Part shown: piece after piece, positions 49,549-59,366 of the stretch | Layout: each line of letters starts with the position of its first letter | Numbering within the stretch: the stretch's first letter is position 1 | Source of the DNA: Azospirillum baldaniorum | GTDB lineage: Bacteria > Pseudomonadota > Alphaproteobacteria > Azospirillales > Azospirillaceae | Length of the DNA stretch: 64,000 nt | NCBI RefSeq assembly: GCF_003119195.2 | Contig: NZ_CP022255.1 | Span: 682,001-746,000, forward strand | Direction: 5' to 3' | Program-made: the position numbers and the translations under genes | Notes under the pieces: generated by a model | What the model saw: only the letters and a program-made list of their open reading frames with translations | The model's database searches: none | What the model was told of the DNA's origin: nothing

Positions 49549-52050
49549 ATGACATCGGTGAAGTGTGAAGCGACGGGTGTGACGAACGGACGCCGGGGCA
49601 GAGTCCAGGGCTGCCGGTTGGGGCGCGTGCTCCCGGGACGGCTCCTGGCGACGACGATGCTGATCGTGCCGGGCCTTCTGCTGTTCAGCGCGCCCGCGGC
49701 CGTCGCGCAGTCGATCCAGGAGTCGATCCCGGCCGGTCCGGTGACCTTCGCCATTGCGCCACAGTCGGTGGACGGGGCGCTTGCCGCCTTCTCCACCGCC
49801 ACGCGCATCCAGGTGCTGACCCCCGGTGCGGTGACCCAGGGCGTCAATTCTCCCGGCGTCAGCGGATCGATGACCGCGCGCGAGGGGCTGAACCGTCTGC
49901 TGTCCGGCACCGGACTGGCCGCCCGCTTCCTCAACACCGAGACCGTGACGGTCGAGCGCGTGGCCGCCGGCGACGCCGTCCTGCTCGATCCGGTGCAGGT
50001 CGAAGGAAGCCGGGGCGCCACCGGTCCGGGCGCTCTGCCCCCGGCCTACGCCGGCGGTCAGGTGGCGCGGGGCGGGCGCATCGGCGCGCTGGGCAACCAG
50101 GACGCGATGGACGTTCCATTCTCCATCACCAGCTACACCGCCGAAACCATCCGCAACCAGCAGGCGGATACCATCGCCGACGTTCTGGCCAACGACCCGG
50201 CGGTGCGCAGCAGCCTCGGCTATGGCAATTTCGCCGAGAGCTTCGTCATCCGCGGCTTCCAGCTGGCGGGGGAGGACCTGTCGGTCGACGGCCTCTACGG
50301 CACCGCTCCGCGCCAGATCGTCGCCACCAACATGTTCGAACGGGTGGAGGTGCTGAAGGGCGCCAACGCCTTCCTCAACGGCGCGGCCCCCAGCGGGTCC
50401 GGCATCGGCGGCGGCGTGAACCTCGTGCCCAAGCGGGCGGAGGACGAACCGCTGACCCGGCTGACCGCCAGCTACGCCATGGACAGCCGGCTCGGCCTGT
50501 CCGCCGATGTGGGCCGGCGGTTCGGCGACGCCAACCAGTTCGGCGTGCGCGCCAACGCCGCGGTCCGCGGCGGCGACACGGCCATCGACGACGAGGAGCG
50601 GACGCTGAAGCTCGGCTCCCTGGCGCTGGATTACCGTGGCGAGCGCGCCCGCGTGACGCTCGACGTCGGCACCCAGACCCAGCGGGTGGAGCAGGGACGC
50701 CCGGTGGTCTATGTCGGCAGCTTCGTCCCGGCGGTGCCGTCGGCCTCGCAGAATTACGCGCAGCCCTGGAGCTATTCGCGGATGCGCGACACCTTCGGCC
50801 AGATCCGCGCCGAATACGACATCCTGCCCAACCTGACCGCCTACGGCGCCTTCGGCCTGCGCAGCATGCGCGAGGATGGCGACTATGCCTCTCCCACCAT
50901 CACGCGGCCCGACGGCACCGGCACGGTCCGGCGCCTGACCGTCCCGCGCGAGGACGACACCGTCACCGGCCAGGGCGGCGTCCGGGCCGACCTGCAGACC
51001 GGTCCGCTCCGGCACCAGCTGAACGCCGGAGCCTCCGCGCTGCGGACGACCAACAACAACGGCTTCGAGTTCGGCACGACCTCCACCATCAACCTCTACA
51101 ACATGGTCGGCTTCCCGCGCCCGGCGACGACCTCGGCCAGCGGCATGGTCGGCGATCTGCCGAAGGTCAGCGAGTCGGTGCTGCGCAGCGTCTACGCGTC
51201 GGACACCGTGTCGATCCTGAACGACCGGGTGATGGTCACCGCCGGCCTGCGCCAGCAGAACATCCAGGTTCGCGGATACAACCGGGCCAACGGCGCCCGC
51301 ACCTCCGATTACGACCAGTCGGCGCTGACGCCGGTGGTCGGGCTGGTGGTGAAGCCGATCGAGACGCTGTCGCTCTACGCCAACCGGATCGAGGGTCTGG
51401 CGCAGGGGCCGACTGCCCCGTCCACGGCGGTCAATTCTGGAGAGATCTTCGAGCCCTACCGGTCGGTCCAGTACGAGGTCGGCGGCAAGCTGGACTTCGG
51501 CAGCTTCGGCGGCTCGCTGTCGCTGTTCCAGACCACGCAGCCCAGCGGCGTCACCGACGCGTTCACCCGCGTCTACAGCGTGTCCGGCGAACAGCGCAAC
51601 CGCGGCATCGAACTGATGCTGTACGGCGAACCGGTGCAGGGCGTTCGGCTGCTCGGTGGCGCCACCTTCATCGATCCGGAGCTGAGCGACACCGGCAGCG
51701 CCGCGACCGAGGGCAAGGACGCCGTCGGCGTGCCGCGCCACCAGTTCAACGCCAACGTCGAATGGGATCTGCCCTTCCTCCCCGCGTCCTTCCCCACCGT
51801 GACGGTGACCGGGCGCATGATCCACACGGGCTCGCAGTATCTCAACACCGCCAACACGCTGAAGATTCCCAGCTGGACCCGCTTCGATGTCGGCGCGCGG
51901 ATGATCGCCGAGGTCCAGAACCGTCCGGTCACCATCCGGGCGGCGGTCGAGAACGTGACCGACAAGGCCTATTGGGCGTCGGCCTCCGGCGGCTATCTGA
52001 GCCAGGGCAACCCGCTGACGGCCAAGCTGTCGGTGTCGGTGGATTTCTGA
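49549..52050 (+). CDS. TonB-dependent siderophore receptor with STN signalling domain
   Basis: 833 residues from the ATG at 49549. After a signal region (hydrophobic near 35-55, ending AAAVAQS) comes the STN domain (IAPQSVDGALAAFSTATRIQ; GVSGSMTAREGLNRLLSGTG), then the plug (DVPFSITSYTAETIRNQQAD; VIRGFQLAGEDLSVDGLYG; ERVEVLKGANAFLNGAAPSG) and a 22-strand barrel ending LTAKLSVSVDF with a terminal Phe. The pattern is of FhuE/FpvA/FcuA-like hydroxamate or mixed siderophore receptors. It both imports ferric siderophore and signals to FecR. Confidence 0.93.
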   Translation: MTSVKCEATGVTNGRRGRVQGCRLGRVLPGRLLATTMLIVPGLLLFSAPAAVAQSIQESIPAGPVTFAIAPQSVDGALAAFSTATRIQVLTPGAVTQGVNSPGVSGSMTAREGLNRLLSGTGLAARFLNTETVTVERVAAGDAVLLDPVQVEGSRGATGPGALPPAYAGGQVARGGRIGALGNQDAMDVPFSITSYTAETIRNQQADTIADVLANDPAVRSSLGYGNFAESFVIRGFQLAGEDLSVDGLYGTAPRQIVATNMFERVEVLKGANAFLNGAAPSGSGIGGGVNLVPKRAEDEPLTRLTASYAMDSRLGLSADVGRRFGDANQFGVRANAAVRGGDTAIDDEERTLKLGSLALDYRGERARVTLDVGTQTQRVEQGRPVVYVGSFVPAVPSASQNYAQPWSYSRMRDTFGQIRAEYDILPNLTAYGAFGLRSMREDGDYASPTITRPDGTGTVRRLTVPREDDTVTGQGGVRADLQTGPLRHQLNAGASALRTTNNNGFEFGTTSTINLYNMVGFPRPATTSASGMVGDLPKVSESVLRSVYASDTVSILNDRVMVTAGLRQQNIQVRGYNRANGARTSDYDQSALTPVVGLVVKPIETLSLYANRIEGLAQGPTAPSTAVNSGEIFEPYRSVQYEVGGKLDFGSFGGSLSLFQTTQPSGVTDAFTRVYSVSGEQRNRGIELMLYGEPVQGVRLLGGATFIDPELSDTGSAATEGKDAVGVPRHQFNANVEWDLPFLPASFPTVTVTGRMIHTGSQYLNTANTLKIPSWTRFDVGARMIAEVQNRPVTIRAAVENVTDKAYWASASGGYLSQGNPLTAKLSVSVDF

Positions 52051-52101
52051 AGGTGGATTTCCGACCCGGCGAAGCCATGACGGCGGCATGAGGGGGACGC
52101 G

Positions 52102-53250
52102 ATGACCAACCGAACAATCCGGATCTGGACTGTGATCCACAAATGGACCAGCCTGATCTGCACGATCTTCATGCTGCTGCTGTGCCTGACCGGCCTGCCG
52201 CTGATCTTCCATGACGAGATCGAGGCGCTGACGGCCGAGGACACGCTTCCGACCATGCCGGCCGACACGCCCTTGACGTCGCTGGACGAGGCGGTGGCCT
52301 CGGCGCTGGCGACCTACCCCGGCGAGCGCCCGCTGTTCCTCAGCTTCGATGTGGACCGGCCGGTGGTGAACGTCACCACCGGTCCGGGGGCCCGTCCTCC
52401 GGTGTCGCAGATGCACATCTCCGCCATCGACCTGCGCACCACGCGGATCCTGGCCGACCTGAACGACGACGACGGGTTCATGCATGTGATGCTGCGCCTG
52501 CATGTGGACCTGTTCGCCGGGCTGCCCGGCGAGCTGTTCCTCGGCTTCATGGGCTTCCTGCTGGTCCTGGCCACCCTGTCAGGTGTGGTGATCTACGCCC
52601 CCTTCATGCGCAAGCTGTCCTTCGGCACGGTGCGGGCCGGGCGCGGCCGGCGGCTGAAGTGGCTGGACCTGCACAACATGCTGGGCATCGTCACGCTGAT
52701 GTGGGTGGTGGTGGTCGGGCTGACCGGCGTCATCAACACCCTGTCCGTGCCGCTGGTCGCCTATTGGCGCGCCAACGAGCTGGCCGCGATGATCGCTCCC
52801 TATGAGGGCAAGCCGGTTCCGGAACGCTTCACCTCGGTCGACGCGGCCGTCCGCACCGCCATGGAGGCCGCTCCCGGCATGCGGCCGCAATTCGTCGCCT
52901 TCCCCGGCGTGCGCTTTTCCAGCAACCACCATTACGCGGTGTGGCTGAAGGGAGCCACGCCGGCCACCAACCGGATTCTGACCCCAGCCCTGATCGACGC
53001 CGAGACGGGGGCCTTCACCGACATGCGCTCCATGCCTTGGTACATGCTGGCGCTGCGGTTGTCGCAACCGCTTCATTTCGGCGACTATGGCGGGCTGCCG
53101 ATGAAGATCCTGTGGGCGGTGCTGGACCTGCTGACCATCGTCATCCTTGGCAGCGGCCTGTATTTGTGGATCGCCCGCAGCCGCCGTGTCCAGGATCATG
53201 CCGCCATAGGCTCCGGCCTACGCACCACCGCCGGAGAGGCTGCGGAATGA
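52102..53250 (+). CDS. PepSY-domain inner-membrane protein of the siderophore cassette
   Basis: 382 residues with about four membrane helices: near 12-35 (WTSLICTIFMLLLCLTGLPL), 150-172 (FLGFMGFLLVLATLSGVVIY), 192-218 and 345-362. The periplasmic PepSY parts include LTSLDEAVASALATYPGERP and PYRSI-free segments with HHYAVWLKG. Such proteins beside TonB receptors are thought to reduce ferric siderophore or aid release of iron. The start follows the receptor by 51 bp. Confidence 0.88.
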   Translation: MTNRTIRIWTVIHKWTSLICTIFMLLLCLTGLPLIFHDEIEALTAEDTLPTMPADTPLTSLDEAVASALATYPGERPLFLSFDVDRPVVNVTTGPGARPPVSQMHISAIDLRTTRILADLNDDDGFMHVMLRLHVDLFAGLPGELFLGFMGFLLVLATLSGVVIYAPFMRKLSFGTVRAGRGRRLKWLDLHNMLGIVTLMWVVVVGLTGVINTLSVPLVAYWRANELAAMIAPYEGKPVPERFTSVDAAVRTAMEAAPGMRPQFVAFPGVRFSSNHHYAVWLKGATPATNRILTPALIDAETGAFTDMRSMPWYMLALRLSQPLHFGDYGGLPMKILWAVLDLLTIVILGSGLYLWIARSRRVQDHAAIGSGLRTTAGEAAE

Positions 53251-53432
53251 CGCCGCGCACTCCCTTCCGACTGCTGGCGATCTTCGGGATTCCCTTTGCG
53301 ATCGCGCTTGCCACCACCGCCGGGCTGATCACCGCCCTGCTGGATGACGGCGTCGTGGACGCCGTGTCCTGGGCAGCCCTGTCAGTCCCCGTGCTCACCG
53401 CGGTTTGGTCCTGGCGCAAGCGTAAGCGCTGA
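53247..53432 (+). CDS. Small two-helix membrane protein
   Basis: 61 residues starting at an ATG that overlaps the PepSY stop (ATGA). Two hydrophobic helices (RLLAIFGIPFAIALATTAGL; DAVSWAALSVPVLTAVWSW) and a basic tail RKRKR. Small proteins of this kind commonly end PepSY-containing iron cassettes. Function is unknown. Confidence 0.75.
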   Translation: MTPRTPFRLLAIFGIPFAIALATTAGLITALLDDGVVDAVSWAALSVPVLTAVWSWRKRKR

Positions 53433-53489
53433 TAGCCCGTTTGTACATGAGGGTTCGCCTGTTTTCCGTGTGGAAGCGGGAGACAGGCA

Positions 53490-53992
53490 ATGTGGACGAA
53501 GGCTCATCGAGCGAAGCAGGCGGGGCCGGACCGGCGGTCACAGCGGTATCCGACGGACACGGAGTGGATCCTGATCGAACCATGGCTACCGCGCCCGGCC
53601 AAGCGGGGCCGGCGGTGCAGCGTCAACCTGCGTGAGATCCTGAACGCCATCCGCGACTTGGCGCGCACGGGCTCCGCCGGCGCCCAACTGATCCTGGACG
53701 CGCTGCGCAAACGCTGGCCCTGGCTGCGCCACCTGTTCGCCGATGGCGCCTACGACCGTGGCCGGCTGCTCAGCAAGGCCGCCTTCCTGGACTTCACCCT
53801 CGCCGTGATCCGGCGTTTGGCCGAGCAAAGGGCTTCCAGGTGCTGCCGCGACGCTGGGTGGTCGAGCGCAGCTTCGGCTGGCTGATGCATTGGCGCCGCC
53901 TCGTCCGCGACTATGAGGCTGGCATCGACGTCTCCGAAGGCATGATCTACGTTGCCATGAGGTCCATCATGCTCCGCCGCCTCACAACTTGA
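53490..53992 (+). mobile_element. IS5-family transposase remnant with deletion and frameshift
   Basis: The N-terminal part (DTEWILIEPWLPRPAKRGRR; REILNAIRDLARTG) joins directly to a later DDE segment (RKRWPWLRHLFADGAYDRGR), so about 60 residues are deleted. A frameshift near 53830 then leads to the C-terminal part (VLPRRWVVERSFGWLMHWRR; DYEAGIDVSEGMIYVAMRSI). The element cannot be autonomous. It lies between the iron cassette and the convergent ABC exporter. Confidence 0.85.
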
Positions 53993-54067
53993 CCGCGCCC
54001 AACCCTTTTCTCAAACGGGCTCTGAGATGATCGCGTCGAGGGTGCGTCACGGACAAGCGCTCCTCCT

Positions 54068-55876
54068 TCAGCCGCTGACCCGACGGTTGGACTCGGGTGC
54101 CGACTGCTGCTCGAACAGGCGGCGGTAGAGGCCAGACGGGCGGTGCAGCAGGGCGGCGTGCGTTCCCTCCTCGACGACGCGCCCCTGGTGGAAGACCAGG
54201 ATGCGGTCCAGGCTGCGCACGGTGGACAGGCGGTGGGCGATGACGAGGGCCGTGCGGCCCTGCATCAGGCGTTCCATCGCCTCCTGGATCAGCGCCTCCG
54301 ATTCCGAATCCAGGCTGGAGGTCGCCTCGTCGAGGATCAGGAGCGGCGCGTCGGCCAGGAAGGCGCGGGCGAGCGCCACCCGCTGGCGCTCGCCGCCGGA
54401 CAGCTTGACGCCGCGCTCGCCGACCAGCGTCGCGTAGCCCTTGGGCAGGCGCGCGATGAAGTCATGTGCGTTGGCCAGCCGCGCCGCCCGTTCGATCTCC
54501 GCCGGGGTCGCGCCGGGGCGGCCATAGGCGATGTTCTCCGCAAGCGAGCGGTGGAACAGGATCGGCTCCTGCGGGACGATGGCGATCTGCGAGCGCAGCG
54601 AGGTCTGCGTCGCCCCGGCCACGTCCTGCCCGTCGATCCGGACACAGCCCCCGGTCACGTCATACAGCCGCTGGATCAGCTTCACGAACGTTGTCTTGCC
54701 CGAGCCCGACGGTCCGACCAGTCCGACCCGCTCGCCGGCCCGGATCGTCACCGACAGGTCGCGGTAGAGCGGCGTCGTGTGGCCGCCGTACCGGAAGGTG
54801 ACGCGGTCGAAGCGCACCTCGCCAGCCGTGATGCGCAGGGGCACGGCGTCTGGCCGGTCCTCCACCCCCAGCGGTTCGGCGTGGATGGCCACCAACTCCT
54901 CCATCTCGTTGATCGAGCGCTGGAGATGGTTGATGTGCATGCCGATGTCGCGCAGATAGCCATGGACGACGAAATAGGTGGTCAGCACATAGGCGACGTC
55001 GCCGGGCGTCGCCTGCCCCCGCCACCACAGCCACAGGGCGGTCGCCACCACGCCGCTGCGGATCAGCAGCAGGATGACGAGCTGGGCCGTGCTGTGGCGG
55101 GTGTGGCGGGTCCAGGTGCGGCTGGTCCGGCGGCTCCATTTCCCGACGACCTGAGCCAGCCGCTCGTCCTCGCGCGGCTCGGCGCCGAACGCCTTCACCA
55201 CCGCGTTGCAGCCGATGGCGTCGGCCAGCGTGCCGCCGAGCCGCGTGTCCCAGGCGTTGGACAGCCGCGCCGCCGGGGCGATGTAAAGCGTCGCGAAGAG
55301 CACGGTGAGCGCGATGTAGATCGCCGTTCCCAGCGCGATGACGAGCCCCATCACCGGCCATTGCAGACCGAGCAGCAGCATCGTTCCGGCCAGCACGACC
55401 AGCGACGGCCACAGCGCCAGCAGCAGCGTGTCGTTCAGCGTGTCGAGCGCCCACATGCCGCGCGTGATCTTGCGGACGATGGAGCCGGCGAAGCTGTTGG
55501 CGTGCCAGTCGGTCGAGAATCGCTGGACGCGGTGGAAGCTGTCCTGGCCGACGTCGGCCATGATGCGCAGCGTCAACGGGATGACGCCGCTCCAGGCGAT
55601 GTGGCGCAGCACGACCATTCCGGCGCCGAGCCCGACCATGGCGGCGAAGGCGCCGACGGCGGCGTCGCGCGCTGTCTCCCGGTCGTCCGGCAGCAGAGCC
55701 AGCGCGTCGACCAGACGGCCGGCAAACAGCGGCATGAAGACGTCGGCCAGCGTCGCGAGTGCGATGGTGCCGGCGATCCAAGCCACCAACGGCTTCCGGC
55801 GGCTCCAGTGGCGGAAGGTAAAGGCGAGAACGGCGCGGATCGCGTCCGTTCGGCCGGTGCGTTTCAAAACAGCCAT
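54068..55876 (-). CDS. ABC exporter, fused permease and ATPase
   Basis: 602 residues: a six-helix transmembrane domain (about 35-325) and an ATPase domain (about 355-590) with Walker A (GPSGSGKTTFVKLIQRLYD), signature (LSGGERQRVALARAFLADAP), Walker B (LLILDEATSSLDSESEALIQ) and switch (IAHRLSTV). It is an MsbA/lipid-or-multidrug-type half transporter acting as a homodimer. Neighbours give no clue to substrate. The C-terminus extends past the ATPase with a short charged tail. Confidence 0.92.
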   Translation of the reverse strand: MAVLKRTGRTDAIRAVLAFTFRHWSRRKPLVAWIAGTIALATLADVFMPLFAGRLVDALALLPDDRETARDAAVGAFAAMVGLGAGMVVLRHIAWSGVIPLTLRIMADVGQDSFHRVQRFSTDWHANSFAGSIVRKITRGMWALDTLNDTLLLALWPSLVVLAGTMLLLGLQWPVMGLVIALGTAIYIALTVLFATLYIAPAARLSNAWDTRLGGTLADAIGCNAVVKAFGAEPREDERLAQVVGKWSRRTSRTWTRHTRHSTAQLVILLLIRSGVVATALWLWWRGQATPGDVAYVLTTYFVVHGYLRDIGMHINHLQRSINEMEELVAIHAEPLGVEDRPDAVPLRITAGEVRFDRVTFRYGGHTTPLYRDLSVTIRAGERVGLVGPSGSGKTTFVKLIQRLYDVTGGCVRIDGQDVAGATQTSLRSQIAIVPQEPILFHRSLAENIAYGRPGATPAEIERAARLANAHDFIARLPKGYATLVGERGVKLSGGERQRVALARAFLADAPLLILDEATSSLDSESEALIQEAMERLMQGRTALVIAHRLSTVRSLDRILVFHQGRVVEEGTHAALLHRPSGLYRRLFEQQSAPESNRRVSG

Positions 55877-56462
55877 GACTCCGTTCGGCGCGGGGACGCG
55901 CCGTCTCCACGGCGGGGGACCGAGACGCGGCCATGGCTATGGCACGATCAGGGCCTGGCGGCGCCGTCCAATGAATGGGAATATCGATGACCGTTGCCGG
56001 GCCTAAAAAGCCCGCGGTCGGCCCTTGCGGTCGGGCGACCTAACGGTTGACCGGTGCGGGAGATGTCAGCAAGCAGATCGTACGCATGCAGCCTCCCAAC
56101 TTTCAGAAACAAAACCGGACGGTTTGGATATCAGGCTTTACAGAACGTGCCAATACGCCTTTTGTTATAGTCTGGTTGCGCCGTCGGAACGGAGCCGGCG
56201 GACCGCTTCGCAAGCGGCCAGGAGGACCCCGTTCCACACTGGACGGTTGGTGTCGCGGTCTGGGCGATGCCGGCTGCGATGATCATGCGGCCGGTGCCCG
56301 AAGGCAAGGTGCCCAGGGTCTCCTTCACCACACCCGTGCCAGCGGTTCCTTGCGGGACGTGACCTTATCGAAGGCCCGGAAGCCGTTGGCCGGATGTGCG
56401 CCAATCCTCGCTTGTCTGTTGACCGGAGGTGGACGTCGATGCCACGCACACGAGGAGGGGCC
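55877..56462. other. Intergenic region without recognised gene
   Basis: No convincing protein is seen. A short AT-richer stretch near 56110-56175 may hold a promoter. A weak hairpin (GGGC..GCCC around CTAAAAA) lies near 55999. Open frames on both strands in 56047-56560 have shadow-type composition. Confidence 0.4.
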
Positions 56463-57017
56463 ATGCGGAGGGAACACGAGACCCTGTTCTGGCGGCGCAC
56501 GGACGTGCAAGGCCTGGAGCGATTGCTGCTCAGCGTCTCCACCGACGTGGTGCTGATCGAGTCGACGGTGATCTGCGTGGAGGATGGCGGCTACCGGCTC
56601 GATCACCGCTGGACGCTGACACCCGACTGGCGGGCACTTTCGCTGGATGTGGAGCGATGGGGAGCGGCCGTGCACACGCGCCTGACCGTTGAGCGGACCG
56701 ACGGCGGCTGGAAGGTCGACGGCGCGGAGGAGCCGGACCTTTCGGTCACCCCGGTCTGCAACACCTTCCCAATCCGCCGGACGCCGCTCAACGAAGGGGC
56801 AAGTCTTACGCTCGACACCTGCTTCGTGGATGGGGCCACCATGACGGTGGCGCGTTCCCGTCAGAGGTACGAGCGTCTGGGCCCAGACCGGCTGCGCTAC
56901 GTCGACCTCGGGCTCTCCGCCGGCTTCGCGGCGGATCTCCAGGTGGACGGGCGGGGGGTGATCGTCCGCTACCAGCACATGTTCGAACGGATTGAACCAT
57001 CGCCCGGCCCGATCTGA
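56463..57017 (+). CDS. Putative glycolipid-binding family protein (DUF1089)
   Basis: 184 residues from the ATG at 56463 (GGAGG 5 nt upstream). It resembles the PGL-binding/DUF1089 family: FWRRTDVQGLERLLLSVSTD, then DHRWTLTPDWRALSLDVER, then DGAEEPDLSVTPVCNTFPIR and YRYVDLGLSAGF-like strands near the C-terminus. The family was named from glycolipid-binding work on related proteins; the role here is unknown. It is convergent with the IMPACT-family gene. Confidence 0.8.
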   Translation: MRREHETLFWRRTDVQGLERLLLSVSTDVVLIESTVICVEDGGYRLDHRWTLTPDWRALSLDVERWGAAVHTRLTVERTDGGWKVDGAEEPDLSVTPVCNTFPIRRTPLNEGASLTLDTCFVDGATMTVARSRQRYERLGPDRLRYVDLGLSAGFAADLQVDGRGVIVRYQHMFERIEPSPGPI

Positions 57018-57061
57018 CCCCGCAAAACCCGTCTGATCGACGTGGCGAGCGTCCCGTTTCG

Positions 57062-57652
57062 CTACACCGGCGACTTTTGGACCTTGGCCTGACCGCGAGA
57101 AACATCCGTGATCATGCGAATGACATCGTCCAACCGCTCGCAAGGGACCTTGATTTGAAGCTGCACACCTTCGGCCGTAAAGCCGTTGGTTTCGGCAAGG
57201 GCCGCGGTGAAGGCGCCAACTCCCGTCCTGATCCTGGCCTCGTCGGCGAAAGCGCACGTGACGGACAGGACTGCATAGCTGATGATCGGCTGGCGGTCTG
57301 CGGCATGGAGACAGGCCGACGCGGTGCCGCCATAGGCGCGCACCAGCCCGCCCGCACCGAGAAGCACACCACCGAACCAGCGGCTGACCACCACCGCCAC
57401 CCGATCCAGGTTCTGGCCGTCTATGGCCTGAAGAATTGGACGTCCCGCAGTGCCCCCGGGTTCACCATCGTCGCTGGACCGGAAGAGGTCTCCGATCCGG
57501 AAAGCCCAGCAATTGTGACCCGCGTCCCGTCTGCTGCACGCGGCAATAAATCCACGCGCCTCTTCCTCAGTGCTGACCGGGCCCGCCGAGGCAAGAAATC
57601 GGCTTTTTTTGATCTCCTGCTCGAATTGCTCATTTTTCCTGAGAGTGAACAT
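57062..57652 (-). CDS. IMPACT/YigZ family protein
   Basis: 196 residues. The UPF0029 N-terminal domain has KKSRFLASAGPVSTEEEARG, then GHNCWAFRIGD, SSDDGEPGGTAGRPILQAID and VVVSRWFGGVLLGAGGLVRA, the family signature. A C-terminal ferredoxin-like domain follows. YigZ/IMPACT proteins bind ribosomes or tRNA-related factors; the bacterial role is poorly defined. Length is normal. Confidence 0.9.
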   Translation of the reverse strand: MFTLRKNEQFEQEIKKSRFLASAGPVSTEEEARGFIAACSRRDAGHNCWAFRIGDLFRSSDDGEPGGTAGRPILQAIDGQNLDRVAVVVSRWFGGVLLGAGGLVRAYGGTASACLHAADRQPIISYAVLSVTCAFADEARIRTGVGAFTAALAETNGFTAEGVQLQIKVPCERLDDVIRMITDVSRGQAKVQKSPV

Positions 57653-57941
57653 TGTCTTCCGCCGCCATCATTCCTGCGCAGGCCAGAGGCCGACATTCCC
57701 ATGCGCCGATGCAACCTATTCGCCCAATGGGGAAATTGCGACAATGTCGCAGCGACATCCGCGACGACGCGCGTAACGGGAAAACCGTGCCCCTCCATCC
57801 ATGGCCATCACCGGCGTGCGGTGATGCGGCGCTCCGATGATCCAGCCAGCGCACGCTCGATAACGCGATCAAAGGCTTTTCCCTTACCTGCCACGTAAGG
57901 ATAAGTAGTTGATCTGTCAGCGGAAAGCTTTCTGTTTGTCA
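57653..57941. other. Segment flanking the integrase, possible attachment region
   Basis: No gene is seen. A short inverted repeat (CCTTAC..GTAAGG) lies at about 57883-57901, next to the integrase stop. Integrase genes often sit beside the attachment site, so this is where the left end of the prophage-like element may lie. No duplicated core could be identified because the right end is outside the window. Confidence 0.35.
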
Positions 57942-58907
57942 TCATTTGGCTTTTCGCCAATTTTCCAACTTTGTTATCGCTGCGGTTGCCCTGCGGAACT
58001 GGTCGCTCTCCTTGGTGTAGTGCTCAATCATAGAAAGAGCGGAGTGGCCGGTGATGGCTGCTATTTCATGGATGCTGCATCCAGCCTCAGCTAGCCGGGA
58101 GGCGGCGACCTTGCGAAGCCCATGGAAGACGTACCCTGTGAACTCAGGGCGAAGCGGGCGCCCATGCTTGTCAGCATGGAGGATGAACCCACGGAAGCTC
58201 GATGAGAAATGATCCCCGTTGGGCCACGGCAATCCGTTACGGCGAACCAGAATGGTGGTGGCGGTCGACTCTCCTCGCGTAGCCTTCCACGCGTCCATCT
58301 CGTGTCGCAGGGCGCTGTGGCATGGAACTAACAGCTTCTTCCCTGTCTTCTGCTGGGCCAGGGAGATCGTGGATCCATCGTAATCAGACCACTGCATGCG
58401 GATGCAATCGCCAAGCCTTTGTCCAGTGTAGACGGCCAGTGCCACAGCTCTGCGAAAGTGCTCCGGGAGCACGCCGGGAGTCAACGCGTGCTCCACCAGA
58501 GCGTCCGGCCAGCGTGAATGTTCGCCACCTTTCAGTTTTCTGATACGCAGGGCCGGATGAAACTGGATGTACTCGCGATCAAGCGCGAAAGTTAGCAAGA
58601 CTGTCCAAACCTTGTGAACCTCGTTCGCGATGCCTGGAGTGCCGGCTAAAGCATCGCGTTGGGCCAAGACATGCCGGCGCTTGATCTTGGCTATCTCAAC
58701 CTCACCATACTCGGTGACGATCTCGTTCAGGCATCTGTCGTAAAGGGTTTGTGAAGACCGCTTCATTCCCCTGTATTGATGACTTGCGGTGTATTCCCTG
58801 ACGATAGCCGCGACGGTTCTCGCGCGCGGCTCCTTGCTGGCGCGTTCGTAGCTGTATGTCTTAATTGTTCCGTCTGCGAGAGTGCGCTTTACGGTTTTGC
58901 GGGCCAT
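57942..58907 (-). CDS. Phage-type tyrosine recombinase (integrase)
   Basis: 321 residues. An N-terminal SAM-like domain (YRGMKRSSQTLYDRCLNEIV) precedes the catalytic domain. Active-site residues are visible in AVYTGQRLGDCIRMQW (Arg), HGLRKVAASRLAEAG (His-x-x-Arg), GHSALSMIEHYT (His and Tyr). It would integrate and excise the element that fills the rest of the window. It overlaps the excisionase-like gene by 47 bp. Confidence 0.93.
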   Translation of the reverse strand: MARKTVKRTLADGTIKTYSYERASKEPRARTVAAIVREYTASHQYRGMKRSSQTLYDRCLNEIVTEYGEVEIAKIKRRHVLAQRDALAGTPGIANEVHKVWTVLLTFALDREYIQFHPALRIRKLKGGEHSRWPDALVEHALTPGVLPEHFRRAVALAVYTGQRLGDCIRMQWSDYDGSTISLAQQKTGKKLLVPCHSALRHEMDAWKATRGESTATTILVRRNGLPWPNGDHFSSSFRGFILHADKHGRPLRPEFTGYVFHGLRKVAASRLAEAGCSIHEIAAITGHSALSMIEHYTKESDQFRRATAAITKLENWRKAK

Positions 58908-59142
58908 CGCGGAGAAGCCTCGAAGAAATTTCGTCGGGATCGGTGGTGCGGGGCGCGGTTCCGACCGCTTGCTCCATTCCAGTTCGGACGGCTATGCGCA
59001 GGCTGTCAACATGCCATCTCTTGGCGCCTCCGATCATAAGCGGCTTTGGGAGGACGCCTTTTTCCACCCACCGGCGGACGGTGGACGCGCTCGTGTCGAA
59101 GAACTCGGCAACGGACGTCTCTGACAGGTACTCAGTTGCCAT
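58861..59142 (-). CDS. AlpA/excisionase-type helix-turn-helix protein
   Basis: 93 residues from the ATG at 59142. The N-terminal winged helix-turn-helix (YLSETSVAEFFDTSASTVRR, then WVEKGVLPKPLMIGGAKRWH) matches the MerR-like HTH_17 group used by phage excisionases and AlpA. Its tail is basic. The overlap with the integrase gene supports a role in directionality of excision. Confidence 0.8.
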   Translation of the reverse strand: MATEYLSETSVAEFFDTSASTVRRWVEKGVLPKPLMIGGAKRWHVDSLRIAVRTGMEQAVGTAPRTTDPDEISSRLLRDGPQNRKAHSRRRNN

Positions 59143-59144
59143 GC

Positions 59145-59366
59145 CTACACCTCTCCCTGCGCTGCGCCGGCCGGGAACAGGATGGCCGTCAGGGCCGCGA
59201 CATGCTTCGCCGACGAGCGGAGCAACAGCACATCCATTTCCTTGACCTTCTCCTTGCGTCGCAGGCGTTCGGAAACCGCCATGGCCTGCCGCTCCAGCGT
59301 GTGTGCGTGGTCTGCCAGTTCCTTCGCCACGGCCCAATAGGCGATCTCGTCATCCGGCTCACCCAT
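59145..59366 (-). CDS. Small phage protein, unknown
   Basis: 73 residues from the ATG at 59366, chosen for a GGGAGG ribosome site; a longer GTG start would overlap the upstream gene by 47 bp. Mostly helical (AVAKELADHAHTLERQAMAV), basic in the middle. Not recognised. Confidence 0.55.
   Translation of the reverse strand: MGEPDDEIAYWAVAKELADHAHTLERQAMAVSERLRRKEKVKEMDVLLLRSSAKHVAALTAILFPAGAAQGEV

Noticed and set aside
49396..52503. 1035-residue open frame on the minus strand opposite the TonB receptor
   Set aside because: It runs antisense to a clear receptor gene and has shadow composition; no domain seen.
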